NCBI RefSeq assembly: GCF_000009985.1
Contig: NC_007626.1
Span: 3,279,943 to 3,343,942, forward strand
Reading direction: 5' to 3'
DNA from: Paramagnetospirillum magneticum AMB-1
Lineage (GTDB): Bacteria; Pseudomonadota; Alphaproteobacteria; Rhodospirillales; Magnetospirillaceae
DNA: 64,000 nucleotides
Each line of letters starts with the position of its first letter. Within the stretch, counting starts at the first letter, position 1. A program made the translations under genes and the position numbers. Below the pieces are notes generated by a model, which saw only the letters and a list, made by a program, of their open reading frames with translations, made no database searches and was not told the origin of the DNA. Below are positions 17,361 through 24,963 of the stretch, one piece after another.

Positions 17361-17390
17361 GCGGCGCCCCGAACGGGCGCCGCTTTTTTT
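17361..17390 (+). terminator. Rho-independent terminator
   Basis: Stem GCGGCGCCC (17361-17369) pairs with GGGCGCCGC (17375-17383), followed by seven Ts. It ends the chemoreceptor transcript. Confidence 0.92.
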
Positions 17391-17526
17391 GCGCACCGGT
17401 TCAAAAAAAACGCCGCCGGTCCGTCTGATCCTCATCCGTCCCATGGATGCCGGCCCGCCGGGGTCTGGCGATCTTGGCCGGACCGGGAATCGGAGTACAA
17501 TCCTGCCGGAATGAGCGGAGGGGGCT

Positions 17527-19107
17527 ATGCGGGGACTTCGGATCATTGCCTGGATATTATTCCTCGGTTTCCCGACCGTGGCGCCGACCTGCGCCCAGGC
17601 CGCCCCGGCGGCGGGGGCTCAGGCCATGGATCAGGCCATGGCCCTGATCGACGCCGAGCAATATCAGGCCGCCATCGCCGTCCTGCGCGGCCTGGACCCG
17701 CAATCCGCTGCCCAGGCGGCCGAGATCGACCGGGCGCTGGGCCGCATCTATCTCGGCCTGGGCAAGGCGGGCAAGGCCGCCGAGTTTTTCGAGCAGGCGC
17801 TGACCACCTCGCTGGAGTCCGAAGCCGAATCCACCCTGGGTCTGGCGGAAGCCAAAATGGCCCTGGGACACTTGGCCCAGGCGCGCCGCCACGCCGAAAG
17901 CGTCCTCAAGACCGACCCGGATCAACTCCAGGCCCATCTGGTGCTGGCCCGTATCGACCAGCGTCTGGGCCGGGCGGCGGACGCTACTCTCCGGCTGGAA
18001 AACCTGTCCCGCCAGCGCCCCGATAGCGAAGAGGTGGCGGTGATGCTGGCCCGCTATCAGGCGCGCGCCTTCTCCCCCGCCACGGCGGCCGAGCGTCTGG
18101 GGCAGTTCCTTCGCCGCCACCCGGATTCGGCCGAAGCCTCGGACGTTCTGGGCCTCCTCTTGTGGGAGATGGGACGCAAGGCCGAGGCGCTGAAAGCCCG
18201 CGACCGGGCGGCCGAGCTGTTCCGGCAGCGGGGACGCGACGGCCGCGCCGCCGCCATCCTCCAGTGGCGGCAGAATGTGGCCCCCGAGGCGCGGCCCGCC
18301 GAGGCTTCGCCGCCAACGCCTGCGCCCGAGCCTCCGCCGCCCGCCGTCGCCCCCATTCCCGAGGTCAAGTCGCTGCAGCCCCCGCCGCCGCCCCCTCCCC
18401 CGGCCCCGCCTCCGTCCCGGCCGCGCAGCTTCCAGGCCCTGGCCAATCCCGAGCCCCTGCCCTTCAAGCCCGGCACGCCCGTCCTGTTCGGCAGCGGCAT
18501 CGTGCTGGAAGGCGGACGACAGGTGATCACCAACCGCCATGTGGTCGACGGCGCCCGTGACACCGCCATCCGCAACGGCACCGGCCATGTGCGCCGTGCC
18601 CGGGTGATCAAGGTCTCGGCCGAGGACGACCTGGCGCTGCTGGAACTGTCCGAGCCCTTCCCCGAGGGCGATGCCATGCCCATCTCGGCCATCAGCGACG
18701 GCGCGCCGGGCCGCGCCGCCATCGTCATGGGCTTTCCCCTGATCACCGTGCTGGGCGACGAGCAGCCGGCCCTGGCCGAGGGCATCGTCTCCAAGATGGG
18801 CGGGCTGAACGGCGATCCCGCCTCGTTCCAGATGACCACCAAGCTGAACCAGGGCAATTCCGGCGGGCCGGTATTCGACCGCAGCGGCCGGCTGATCGGC
18901 ATCGCCGTGGCCAAGCTGGACACCGCCGATCTCAAAAGCCGGTCGGGCATCAGCGCCGAGGACGTCAACTTCGCCATCAAGTCCAGCCGCCTGCTGCGCT
19001 TTCTGGGGCGGAAGGGCGGCGGCAAGGCCGCGGCGGGCGACATGTCGCTGGAGGATCTTTACCAGTCCATGCTGCCCCGCGTCGTCCTGATCGCGTCCCC
19101 CAAATAG
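17527..19107 (+). CDS. Exported TPR protein with trypsin-like protease domain
   Basis: 526 residues. A signal peptide (1-25, cleaved near AQA-AP) precedes TPR-like helices (about 30-250), then a proline-rich linker (about 258-300, including a run of eight prolines), then an S1/HtrA-type protease domain (about 315-480). The catalytic triad is complete: His338 in TNRHVVDG, Asp368 in AEDDLALL, Ser445 in NQGNSGGPVF. No PDZ domain is visible. It probably acts in the periplasm, with the TPR part selecting partners or substrates. It is the first of four tightly spaced same-strand genes, the other three encoding exported proteins or lipoproteins. Substrate and pathway unknown. Confidence 0.87.
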   Translation: MRGLRIIAWILFLGFPTVAPTCAQAAPAAGAQAMDQAMALIDAEQYQAAIAVLRGLDPQSAAQAAEIDRALGRIYLGLGKAGKAAEFFEQALTTSLESEAESTLGLAEAKMALGHLAQARRHAESVLKTDPDQLQAHLVLARIDQRLGRAADATLRLENLSRQRPDSEEVAVMLARYQARAFSPATAAERLGQFLRRHPDSAEASDVLGLLLWEMGRKAEALKARDRAAELFRQRGRDGRAAAILQWRQNVAPEARPAEASPPTPAPEPPPPAVAPIPEVKSLQPPPPPPPPAPPPSRPRSFQALANPEPLPFKPGTPVLFGSGIVLEGGRQVITNRHVVDGARDTAIRNGTGHVRRARVIKVSAEDDLALLELSEPFPEGDAMPISAISDGAPGRAAIVMGFPLITVLGDEQPALAEGIVSKMGGLNGDPASFQMTTKLNQGNSGGPVFDRSGRLIGIAVAKLDTADLKSRSGISAEDVNFAIKSSRLLRFLGRKGGGKAAAGDMSLEDLYQSMLPRVVLIASPK

Positions 19108-19123
19108 GCGAAGGAGCAAGGCC

Positions 19124-19936
19124 ATGATCCGTTGGACGATCCTTCTGGCTCTTCTCCTGGCCCCGGCCGCCGCCAAGGCCGACTGGGTGGCGGCGCGGGC
19201 CGAGCGCCTGTTCCCGCCGGAACAGTCCGAGGCCGAAGCCTGCCGCCTGGCCGAGGACAAGGCCAAGGAGGACGCGGTCCGCCGGATCACCGGCGAACGC
19301 CTGTCGTCGGAAGAGCTGATGCGCTGTTCCGAACAGGGCGATCAGGCTGAATGCACCCACAATTCCGCCGTCTGGAGCATGGTCGACGGCGATGTGCGCG
19401 CCATCCGCAACCGCCGGGTGGAAACCTTGGCCGTGCTGGACGGCGTCCGCAAATGCGTGGTGGACCTGGAGGCCGAGGTGGTGGTGCCGCCGGGCCGTCC
19501 CGATCCGGCGTTCGACCTGGGGGTCCGGCTCAATGGCGCGGTTTATCGCCAGGGCGAGCCCCTGGAGATCACCCTCTCCCCCAGCCAGCCCATGGGCGTG
19601 GCGGTGTTCCAGTGGCTGCCCTACGAGACGGGCGAGGCCCAGGTGTCGCGCATCCTGCCCAATCCTTACGACCGTCTCAGCCACATCGACCGCCAGACCA
19701 CCATTCCCTCGGAGATGGGGCGCAAGCGCTATGTGCTGCGCGCCGACTTCCCCCCGGCGCTGGAGGGCAAGCGGCGCATGGTCGACGAATACCTGATGGT
19801 GGTAGCCACCCGAAACCCCGTGGAGTTCCGCGACAGCTACAGCCTGGATGAGTTCAAGGCCCGCCTGCTGGAACTGCCGCGCGGCGAGTCCCGCATGGTG
19901 CGCAAGGCCTACTCCATCCTGAGGGCCGAGAAATGA
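19124..19936 (+). CDS. Exported DUF4384-domain protein
   Basis: 270 residues with a signal peptide (MIRWTILLALLLAPAAAKA). Residues about 20-120 hold cysteines C42, C69, C79 and C109 (approximate numbering) and resemble the N-terminal part of envelope-assembly proteins. Residues about 125-230 match DUF4384: GEPLEITLSPSQPMGVAVFQ and ILPNPYDRLSHID. DUF4384 often accompanies envelope or protease/kinase modules, with no firm biochemical role. It begins 16 bases after the protease gene. Its stop overlaps the next start as ATGA, so the operon is translationally coupled. Confidence 0.8.
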   Translation: MIRWTILLALLLAPAAAKADWVAARAERLFPPEQSEAEACRLAEDKAKEDAVRRITGERLSSEELMRCSEQGDQAECTHNSAVWSMVDGDVRAIRNRRVETLAVLDGVRKCVVDLEAEVVVPPGRPDPAFDLGVRLNGAVYRQGEPLEITLSPSQPMGVAVFQWLPYETGEAQVSRILPNPYDRLSHIDRQTTIPSEMGRKRYVLRADFPPALEGKRRMVDEYLMVVATRNPVEFRDSYSLDEFKARLLELPRGESRMVRKAYSILRAEK

Positions 19937-21444
19937 AGCGCCGCGCCGTGTCATCCCGACGACCTGCGGGAGGAGGAATCTCCTCCTGGACCGGCGGATC
20001 AGAACCGGCACCGCCATGCCAGACTGAGATCCCTCGGCTTCACCTCGGGATGACAGCCTTGGCATTGCTGCTGGCCGCCTGCACCAGCCCGGTCTATGTG
20101 GACCGGGGAGTCGCCGAGGAGGCGCCGCCCCTGGCCCTCAACGCCGTATCCTTCCACCTCTCGGAAGCCTGGGCCGCCCGGCCGCCGTCCTGCGTCGCCG
20201 TCCTGCCGCTGACCGGTCCCGAGGGCGAGGCCGCCGTCGATCCGGCCCGTATCGAGGCCGTGCGCCGGGCCATCCACGCCCATCTGGCGCCCCAGGGCCG
20301 CCGCGACGTGAAGCCCGCCCGGGTGGATTTCATCCTGGACCGCCTGACCGCCGCCCAGCGGGAGGACCGGGCCGAGATCGGCCGGGCCCTGAAGTGCGAG
20401 GCGCTGATCAGCGGACAAGTCACCGAAAGCGGCCGGCAATTCCTGGGGGTCTATTCCCGGGTGGCGGTCGGCGCCCAATTGCGCATGGTCCGGGCCGGCA
20501 CCGGCGATGTCCTGTGGGAGGGCTCGCACGTGGCGACGCTGCATGCCGGCGGCCTGCCGGTCTCGCCCATTGGCGTGGCCATGGGCATCTTCGAGGCCGC
20601 CCGCAACATGGATGACGAGCAGGTCCTGCGCGCCACCGATGACCTGGCCCGGCGACTGGTCTCGACCATCCCCGATTCGGGCATCGTCGCCCTCGACGAT
20701 CCGGCCGAGCCGCCCGCCCCGGTGCGCGCCCAGCCGCTGTCGCCCGAAGCGCCACGGAAGGCCGGGCTGGAAGCTTTTCTGGACGAGACCGCCGCCCAGC
20801 CCCCCGACGAGCGGCGGGCACGGCTGATTCAGGCGCTGGAGCTGGGCCGCTTCGGCGACATGGCGCGCGTTCCCCTGCTGGACGCCCTGGTGGCGACGCC
20901 GGGAGCCCGGCCCGAGGACTTCCTGCGCTACACCGACGCCCTGGCCGAGGCCGGCGACTATGCCGGGGCATTGGCCCGCGCCGAACAGGCGGTGGCCCGC
21001 GACGATTCCCTGGCTTCGGCCCACTTCGCCGTGGGCCGCATGCGCATCAAGCTGGGCGAACCCGCCCGGGCCGAGTCCCATATCATCCGCGCCGTGGCGC
21101 TGGAGGGCGGCAACGGCACCTTTCTCAACGGCCTGGGCTACGTCAACAGCCTGCAGGGCCGCGGCGAGCGGGCGCTGGCGGCCTATGACATGGCCATCCG
21201 CGCCAATCCCGCCAACGGCTTCGCCTATTACAATTCCGGGGTCATCCTGCTGGGCCAGGGCGACCGCAAAGCGGCGGCCGATGCCTTCTATGGCGCCGGG
21301 CTCGCCTATGTCAGGACCGGGCATTATGGACAGGCGGGCAAGGCGCTTGCCGATCTGAAGGACCTTTCCGGGCCGGGCCTCGACCTTGCCCGCGAGATCG
21401 ATACCATCCAGGGCGCCCTGGCGGCGCTCGAGAAGAAGGGATGA
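19933..21444 (+). CDS. TPR lipoprotein whose signal peptide is split by a palindromic repeat
   Basis: 503 residues. The ATG at 19933 overlaps the previous stop (ATGA). MKRRA is followed by about 35 residues encoded by a palindromic repeat, then by ALALLLAACTS with lipobox Cys50. Without the repeat, a normal lipoprotein signal peptide results. Residues about 70-265 form an alpha/beta domain (CVAVLPLTG, GEALISGQVT-like segment, AQLRMVRAGTGDVLWEG) resembling GNA1162/CsgG-type outer membrane lipoproteins. Residues about 290-500 are TPR helices (FAYYNSGVILLGQGDRKAAA). Translation may instead begin at the ATG at 20050 (MTALALLLAACTS), giving a signal peptide without basic residues. Probably an outer-membrane assembly or stability factor; function unknown. 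Confidence 0.78.
   Translation: MKRRAVSSRRPAGGGISSWTGGSEPAPPCQTEIPRLHLGMTALALLLAACTSPVYVDRGVAEEAPPLALNAVSFHLSEAWAARPPSCVAVLPLTGPEGEAAVDPARIEAVRRAIHAHLAPQGRRDVKPARVDFILDRLTAAQREDRAEIGRALKCEALISGQVTESGRQFLGVYSRVAVGAQLRMVRAGTGDVLWEGSHVATLHAGGLPVSPIGVAMGIFEAARNMDDEQVLRATDDLARRLVSTIPDSGIVALDDPAEPPAPVRAQPLSPEAPRKAGLEAFLDETAAQPPDERRARLIQALELGRFGDMARVPLLDALVATPGARPEDFLRYTDALAEAGDYAGALARAEQAVARDDSLASAHFAVGRMRIKLGEPARAESHIIRAVALEGGNGTFLNGLGYVNSLQGRGERALAAYDMAIRANPANGFAYYNSGVILLGQGDRKAAADAFYGAGLAYVRTGHYGQAGKALADLKDLSGPGLDLAREIDTIQGALAALEKKG
19950..20053 (+). repeat. Palindromic repeat element inside a coding sequence
   Basis: A ~104-base element starts GTCATCCCGA and ends CCTCGGGATGAC, so its ends are inverted repeats. 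It aligns with the intergenic copy at 47272-47377 through blocks GAGGAATC, CCTGGACCGGC, GAGATCCCTCGG and CTCGGGATGAC. Here it lies in frame within the first 41 codons of the TPR lipoprotein gene. Confidence 0.85.
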
Positions 21445-22058
21445 CCCACATGCCGACCCGTTTCGCTCCCATCGCCCTGATCGCCGCCGCCCTGCTGGCC
21501 GGCTGCGCCACTCCGGAACCGGGCAGCCCCGCCGCTCGCGCCGCCGCCGAGCAGAAGAAGCAGGAAGCCCGCGTCGCCGGCGTCCAGGCCTCGGTGGACG
21601 ACGCGCCGCGCTGGTTCACCCAGCCGCCCACCGATTCCGACAGCCTGTACGCCCCCGGCACCGCCACGTCGGGCGACATGCAGATGGCCATGGACAAGGC
21701 GACCCTCAGCGCCAAGCGCAGCCTGGCCGACACCCTGCGCGGCTCGCTGTCTTCCAAGCTGAAGGAATTCATCTCGGAAAGCGGCACGGGCGAGGACCCG
21801 GTGATCCTGACCGAAAGCGAACGGGTCACCTCGAACCTGATCACCGAGACCAGTCTGGCCGGCTATTCCCGCACCGAGACCAAGCTGGTGCCCCAGGGCG
21901 CCATCTACCGCGCCTATGTCCTGCTGCAATACCCTATGGGCAATGCCAATCGGATCCTCATGGACCGGGTGAAGCAGGACAAGATGCTGGAATCCAAGCT
22001 GCGGGCCTCCAAGGCCTTCCAGGACCTGGAACAGGAAATCCAGGCCGCCCGCAAATAG
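21441..22058 (+). CDS. LPP20-family lipoprotein
   Basis: 205 residues. The signal peptide ends in a clear lipobox (LLAGC, Cys22). The body matches the LPP20 family: PRWFTQPPTDSDSLYAPGTATS followed by MAMDKATLSAKRSLADTLRG and a C-terminal charged helix. LPP20 proteins include Helicobacter Lpp20 and the flagellar outer-membrane protein FlgP; no flagellar gene is near, so I do not assign that role. Its ATG overlaps the previous stop (ATGA). Last gene of the operon; a 13-bp hairpin starts at its stop codon. Confidence 0.85.
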   Translation: MTHMPTRFAPIALIAAALLAGCATPEPGSPAARAAAEQKKQEARVAGVQASVDDAPRWFTQPPTDSDSLYAPGTATSGDMQMAMDKATLSAKRSLADTLRGSLSSKLKEFISESGTGEDPVILTESERVTSNLITETSLAGYSRTETKLVPQGAIYRAYVLLQYPMGNANRILMDRVKQDKMLESKLRASKAFQDLEQEIQAARK

Positions 22059-22091
22059 AGCAACCTGCGTTAAATCTGACGCAGGTTGCTC
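22058..22091 (+). terminator. Inverted repeat at the end of the envelope operon
   Basis: A perfect 13-bp stem (22058-22070 with 22079-22091) and an eight-base loop TAAATCTG begin at the last base of the LPP20 stop codon. There is no T-run, so it may be a rho-assisted terminator or a mRNA-stabilising hairpin. Confidence 0.55.
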
Positions 22092-22158
22092 AGCGGCCAT
22101 TGAGGCCGCGGCCAAGCGGCCGGAAGGCTGCGCCCGGCGAGGGGCAAACATGAACCTG

Positions 22159-22192
22159 GACCATCGTGCGTCATATTTGACGCTCGATGGTC
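22159..22192. repeat. Second inverted repeat with a similar core
   Basis: A 15-bp stem with one T:T mismatch (22159-22173 with 22178-22192) and loop TATT. Its core GCGTCATATTTGACGC closely resembles GCGTTAAATCTGACGC in the hairpin at 22058. It lies 13 bases from the end of the convergent GntR gene and could end that transcript. Confidence 0.55.
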
Positions 22193-22204
22193 TGGAAACG
22201 GCGC

Positions 22205-22870
22205 TCAGGGCAAGGCGGACGGGGGCACCCCCCGCACCGCGTGATCGCGGGCCATCAGCACGAAGGTCCGCATGGCCCGCCGGGCCGCCCTTCCATCACC
22301 GGCGGCAATGGCCCGGATCGCCGCGGCCTGGCCCAGGCCGCCGTGCGAGGCCCAGTCATCGGCGGTCGAGCCCAGCAGCCGCCAATAGGGCAGCAGACGG
22401 CAGCGGATCGCACTGCCCGACGCCGCCAGCAACTGATTGCCGCAGATGTCGAATACGGTGGTAAAGAGATCGCCTTCGCCGCCGGTGCCCGCCGGAACGG
22501 CGATATGGTCCAGGCGGCCCTGCTCCTCCAGAATTCGGCGCCGCGCCTCCCCGCGGGAGGCGGCAAGCCCGGCGCAGGAGGCCGCCACTTCCGCCAGTGC
22601 CTCGAACAGCTCCAGCATCTGGGCGCGTTCCAGCCGCACCACGTTGCCGCCGCGATTCTTCTCGAAATTGGCCAGGCCCAAGGCCCCGAGGTGCCGGAAC
22701 GCCTCGCGCACCGGGGTGCGGGAACAGCCCAGCCGCGCCGCGATCTTCACCTCGCACAGCTTCTCGCCCGGACGAAGCCGACCGGCCACGATATCGTCGA
22801 TCAGCTGTTGACGGACCCACTCCGCCGCGGACAATTCCGTAGGATCCTTGGGCCTGCGCACCCGGCTCAT
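22205..22870 (-). CDS. GntR-family transcriptional regulator (FCD type)
   Basis: 221 residues from the ATG at 22870 (MSRVRRPKDP); a GTG at 22915 is an alternative. The N-terminal winged helix is clear: LRPGEKLCEVKIAARLGCSR, TPVREAFRHLGALGLANF and NRGGNVVRL. The C-terminal half is a helical FCD-like effector domain, with metal-ligand candidates in DHIAVPAG and FDICGNQLL. Such proteins usually repress catabolic or transport genes and respond to small organic acids. No obvious target gene is adjacent. The 260-base upstream region contains several inverted repeats, suggesting autoregulation. Confidence 0.82.
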   Translation of the reverse strand: MSRVRRPKDPTELSAAEWVRQQLIDDIVAGRLRPGEKLCEVKIAARLGCSRTPVREAFRHLGALGLANFEKNRGGNVVRLERAQMLELFEALAEVAASCAGLAASRGEARRRILEEQGRLDHIAVPAGTGGEGDLFTTVFDICGNQLLAASGSAIRCRLLPYWRLLGSTADDWASHGGLGQAAAIRAIAAGDGRAARRAMRTFVLMARDHAVRGVPPSALP

Positions 22871-22905
22871 TCCTATCGTGCTCAATCCAATCCTCACGCC
22901 GAAGT

Positions 22906-23013
22906 CACGCAACACGTTTTGCGTGCTTTACATGCAAGCACAACCAACGTCACGGACGCATTTCTGTAGATTGCATTCTGAGATTGTATACAGCAAGCAC
23001 TTTACGCGCTTGC
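22906..23013. promoter_or_regulatory. Cluster of inverted repeats upstream of the GntR gene
   Basis: Four symmetrical elements lie close together: CACGCAA-N6-TTGCGTG (22906-22925), GTGCTT-N7-AAGCAC (22923-22941), the core TGTATACA (22985-22992, in ATTGTATACAG) and GCAAGC-N9-GCTTGC (22993-23013). TGTATACA resembles operators of FadR/VanR-type GntR proteins. Autoregulation is inferred, not shown. Confidence 0.4.
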
Positions 23014-23130
23014 CGGCGCAGATGGCGCACCAGACACAAGCCGCAGCTCGATACACTTGGAAAAGTTTCGCCTTCGAAGCGTTGAAATGCCCGGTCGGAC
23101 GCCGCCGCCGGACGATGGCCCCGGCAGAAA

Positions 23131-24867
23131 TCAGGCGGAAGCCGGTCGATCCACCCTGGCCCGCAAGGCCTCGGCCAGACGGGCGATGGGCGCCTCCCAG
23201 CCCGATTGGCCCTTGCGGCGGAACAGGCGGAAGGCGGGATACCAGTCGGAGGCCTCCCCCTCCAGGCGCCAGCGGAAGTCAGGCACCGACGGCAGCAGCA
23301 GCCAGACCGGCTTGCCCAGGGCTCCCGCCAGATGCACCACGGCGGTATCGACGGAAATGATGAGATCCAGCCCCATGAGCATGGCGGCGGTATCGCAGAA
23401 ATCGGCGCAAAGGTCGGCGGCCTCCACCAGCCGGTCGGCCGGAGGCCGCCCCAGCCGGGGCGCCACCGCCCCGCGCTGCAGGGAATAGAAGGTCACTCCC
23501 GGCACGTCGAGGATGGGAGCCAGCATGCGGGCGGGAATGGACCTGTTCCAGTCGTCGCCGTGGGTAGGGCGTCCGGCCCAGGCGAGGCCGACCTTGAGGG
23601 TTCCGGCCGGCGCCGCTGGCAGCGGCATCCGCACGCCTTGGGGCACCGACAGATAGGGAAATGCCGCCGGCGCGGCCAGCCCCCCCAACAATCCCGGCAA
23701 CGACAGCAGGGTAACGGCCTTGTCGAAGGGCGGCATGGGGCCGGCTTCCCCCACGACGGCGTCCAGCCCCGGAGCGGTTTCCATCAGCCGGATCAGTTCC
23801 GGCTGGCAGGCCAGGATCACCCGGTTGACGCCCCGTGCCTTGAGCTGCGGCACATAGCGGATGAACTGCAAGGTATCGCCATAGCCCTGCTCGGCCTGCA
23901 GCAGCAAGGTGCCGCCGCCCGGCAGATCGGCGGGCAGGGGCTCGCCCGTCCACACCCGGTCGACCAGATAAGGCGGTAGATTGGGATGCCCGCGCCACCG
24001 CCACTCGTATTCCCGCCATCCCTCCTCCATGCGCCCGGCAAGCAGCAGATTGAGGGCGAGATTGGTGTGGAACTTGGGTTCCTCGGGATTGATCTCGATG
24101 GCGCGGCGATAGGCCGCGTCGGCCTCGTCCAGCCGTCCCTGCCGGTGTAGGGAATTGCCCAGATTGCTCCAGGTCTCGCCACCCTTGGCGCCCAGCGCCA
24201 AGGCCCGGCGGTGGCAGGTCTCCGCCTCCTCTGCCTGTGCGGTGCCCAGCAGGGCATTGCCGAGATTATCGTGGATCGCCGGAGAATCCGGACGAATCAG
24301 CGAGGCGGCGCGCATCATGGGCACCGCCTCGTCCCGGCGCTCCAGGCGCTCCAGCGCCACGCCCATATTATTCAGCATATCGGCCAGATTGGGGTCGGTG
24401 GCCATCGCCGCGGCGGCACGATAGGCCTGCACGGCATCGTCATAGCGCTTGCCGCCCATCAACACCCCGGCCAAGGCATTCAGGGGGCGATGGTCGCGCG
24501 GCATGAGGCCGCCGGCCCTGCGCAAGGCCTCCGCCGCCGCCTGAAGCTGGTCGGGGAACGTCGACAGAACCTCCCCCAGATGCAGCCAGGCCATTCCCAA
24601 CCTTGGGTTGATCCGTACAGCGTGCTCAAGACTGAGCCGTGCCTCGGAAAACCTCCGCAAGCGTCCCTGGACCAGACCGAGGGCTGCATGGGCCTCCGCC
24701 AGACCAGGAGCCAGCTCCACCGCCCTTTCGGCACAGGCTTTCGCCCCGTCCAGTCCCCCAAGGCGCACCCTCATAACCGCAAGGCGCGCCAGGACTTCCG
24801 CATCTCCGGGCAGTCGCTCGGCGAGGCGCGTCAGAAACCTTTCGTCCTCCACATCCATGCCCGACAT
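23131..24867 (-). CDS. TPR protein with C-terminal glycosyltransferase domain
   Basis: 578 residues from the ATG at 24867 (a GTG at 24876 and an ATG at 24858 are alternatives). Residues about 10-320 are eight or nine TPR repeats, several near consensus (NNMGVALERLERRDEAVPMM, WSNLGNSLHRQGRLDEADAA, YRRAIEINPEEP). Residues about 325-575 look like a GT-B glycosyltransferase related to the GT9/heptosyltransferase fold: GTLLLQAEQGYGDTLQFIRY, VGLAWAGRPTHGDDWNRSI, and a sugar-nucleotide region DLIISVDTAVVHLAGALGKP. Proteins of this layout are common in alphaproteobacteria and may glycosylate proteins or flagellin-like targets. No polysaccharide cluster is adjacent. Confidence 0.8.
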   Translation of the reverse strand: MSGMDVEDERFLTRLAERLPGDAEVLARLAVMRVRLGGLDGAKACAERAVELAPGLAEAHAALGLVQGRLRRFSEARLSLEHAVRINPRLGMAWLHLGEVLSTFPDQLQAAAEALRRAGGLMPRDHRPLNALAGVLMGGKRYDDAVQAYRAAAAMATDPNLADMLNNMGVALERLERRDEAVPMMRAASLIRPDSPAIHDNLGNALLGTAQAEEAETCHRRALALGAKGGETWSNLGNSLHRQGRLDEADAAYRRAIEINPEEPKFHTNLALNLLLAGRMEEGWREYEWRWRGHPNLPPYLVDRVWTGEPLPADLPGGGTLLLQAEQGYGDTLQFIRYVPQLKARGVNRVILACQPELIRLMETAPGLDAVVGEAGPMPPFDKAVTLLSLPGLLGGLAAPAAFPYLSVPQGVRMPLPAAPAGTLKVGLAWAGRPTHGDDWNRSIPARMLAPILDVPGVTFYSLQRGAVAPRLGRPPADRLVEAADLCADFCDTAAMLMGLDLIISVDTAVVHLAGALGKPVWLLLPSVPDFRWRLEGEASDWYPAFRLFRRKGQSGWEAPIARLAEALRARVDRPASA

Positions 24868-24963
24868 GCCACCCACCCGAAATCGCCATGCTGAATCGCT
24901 TTAGTCGATTCACAAATTAGACATTCCGGTGTATATCAGAGCCATAGATTGGGGGCCAGCCGC

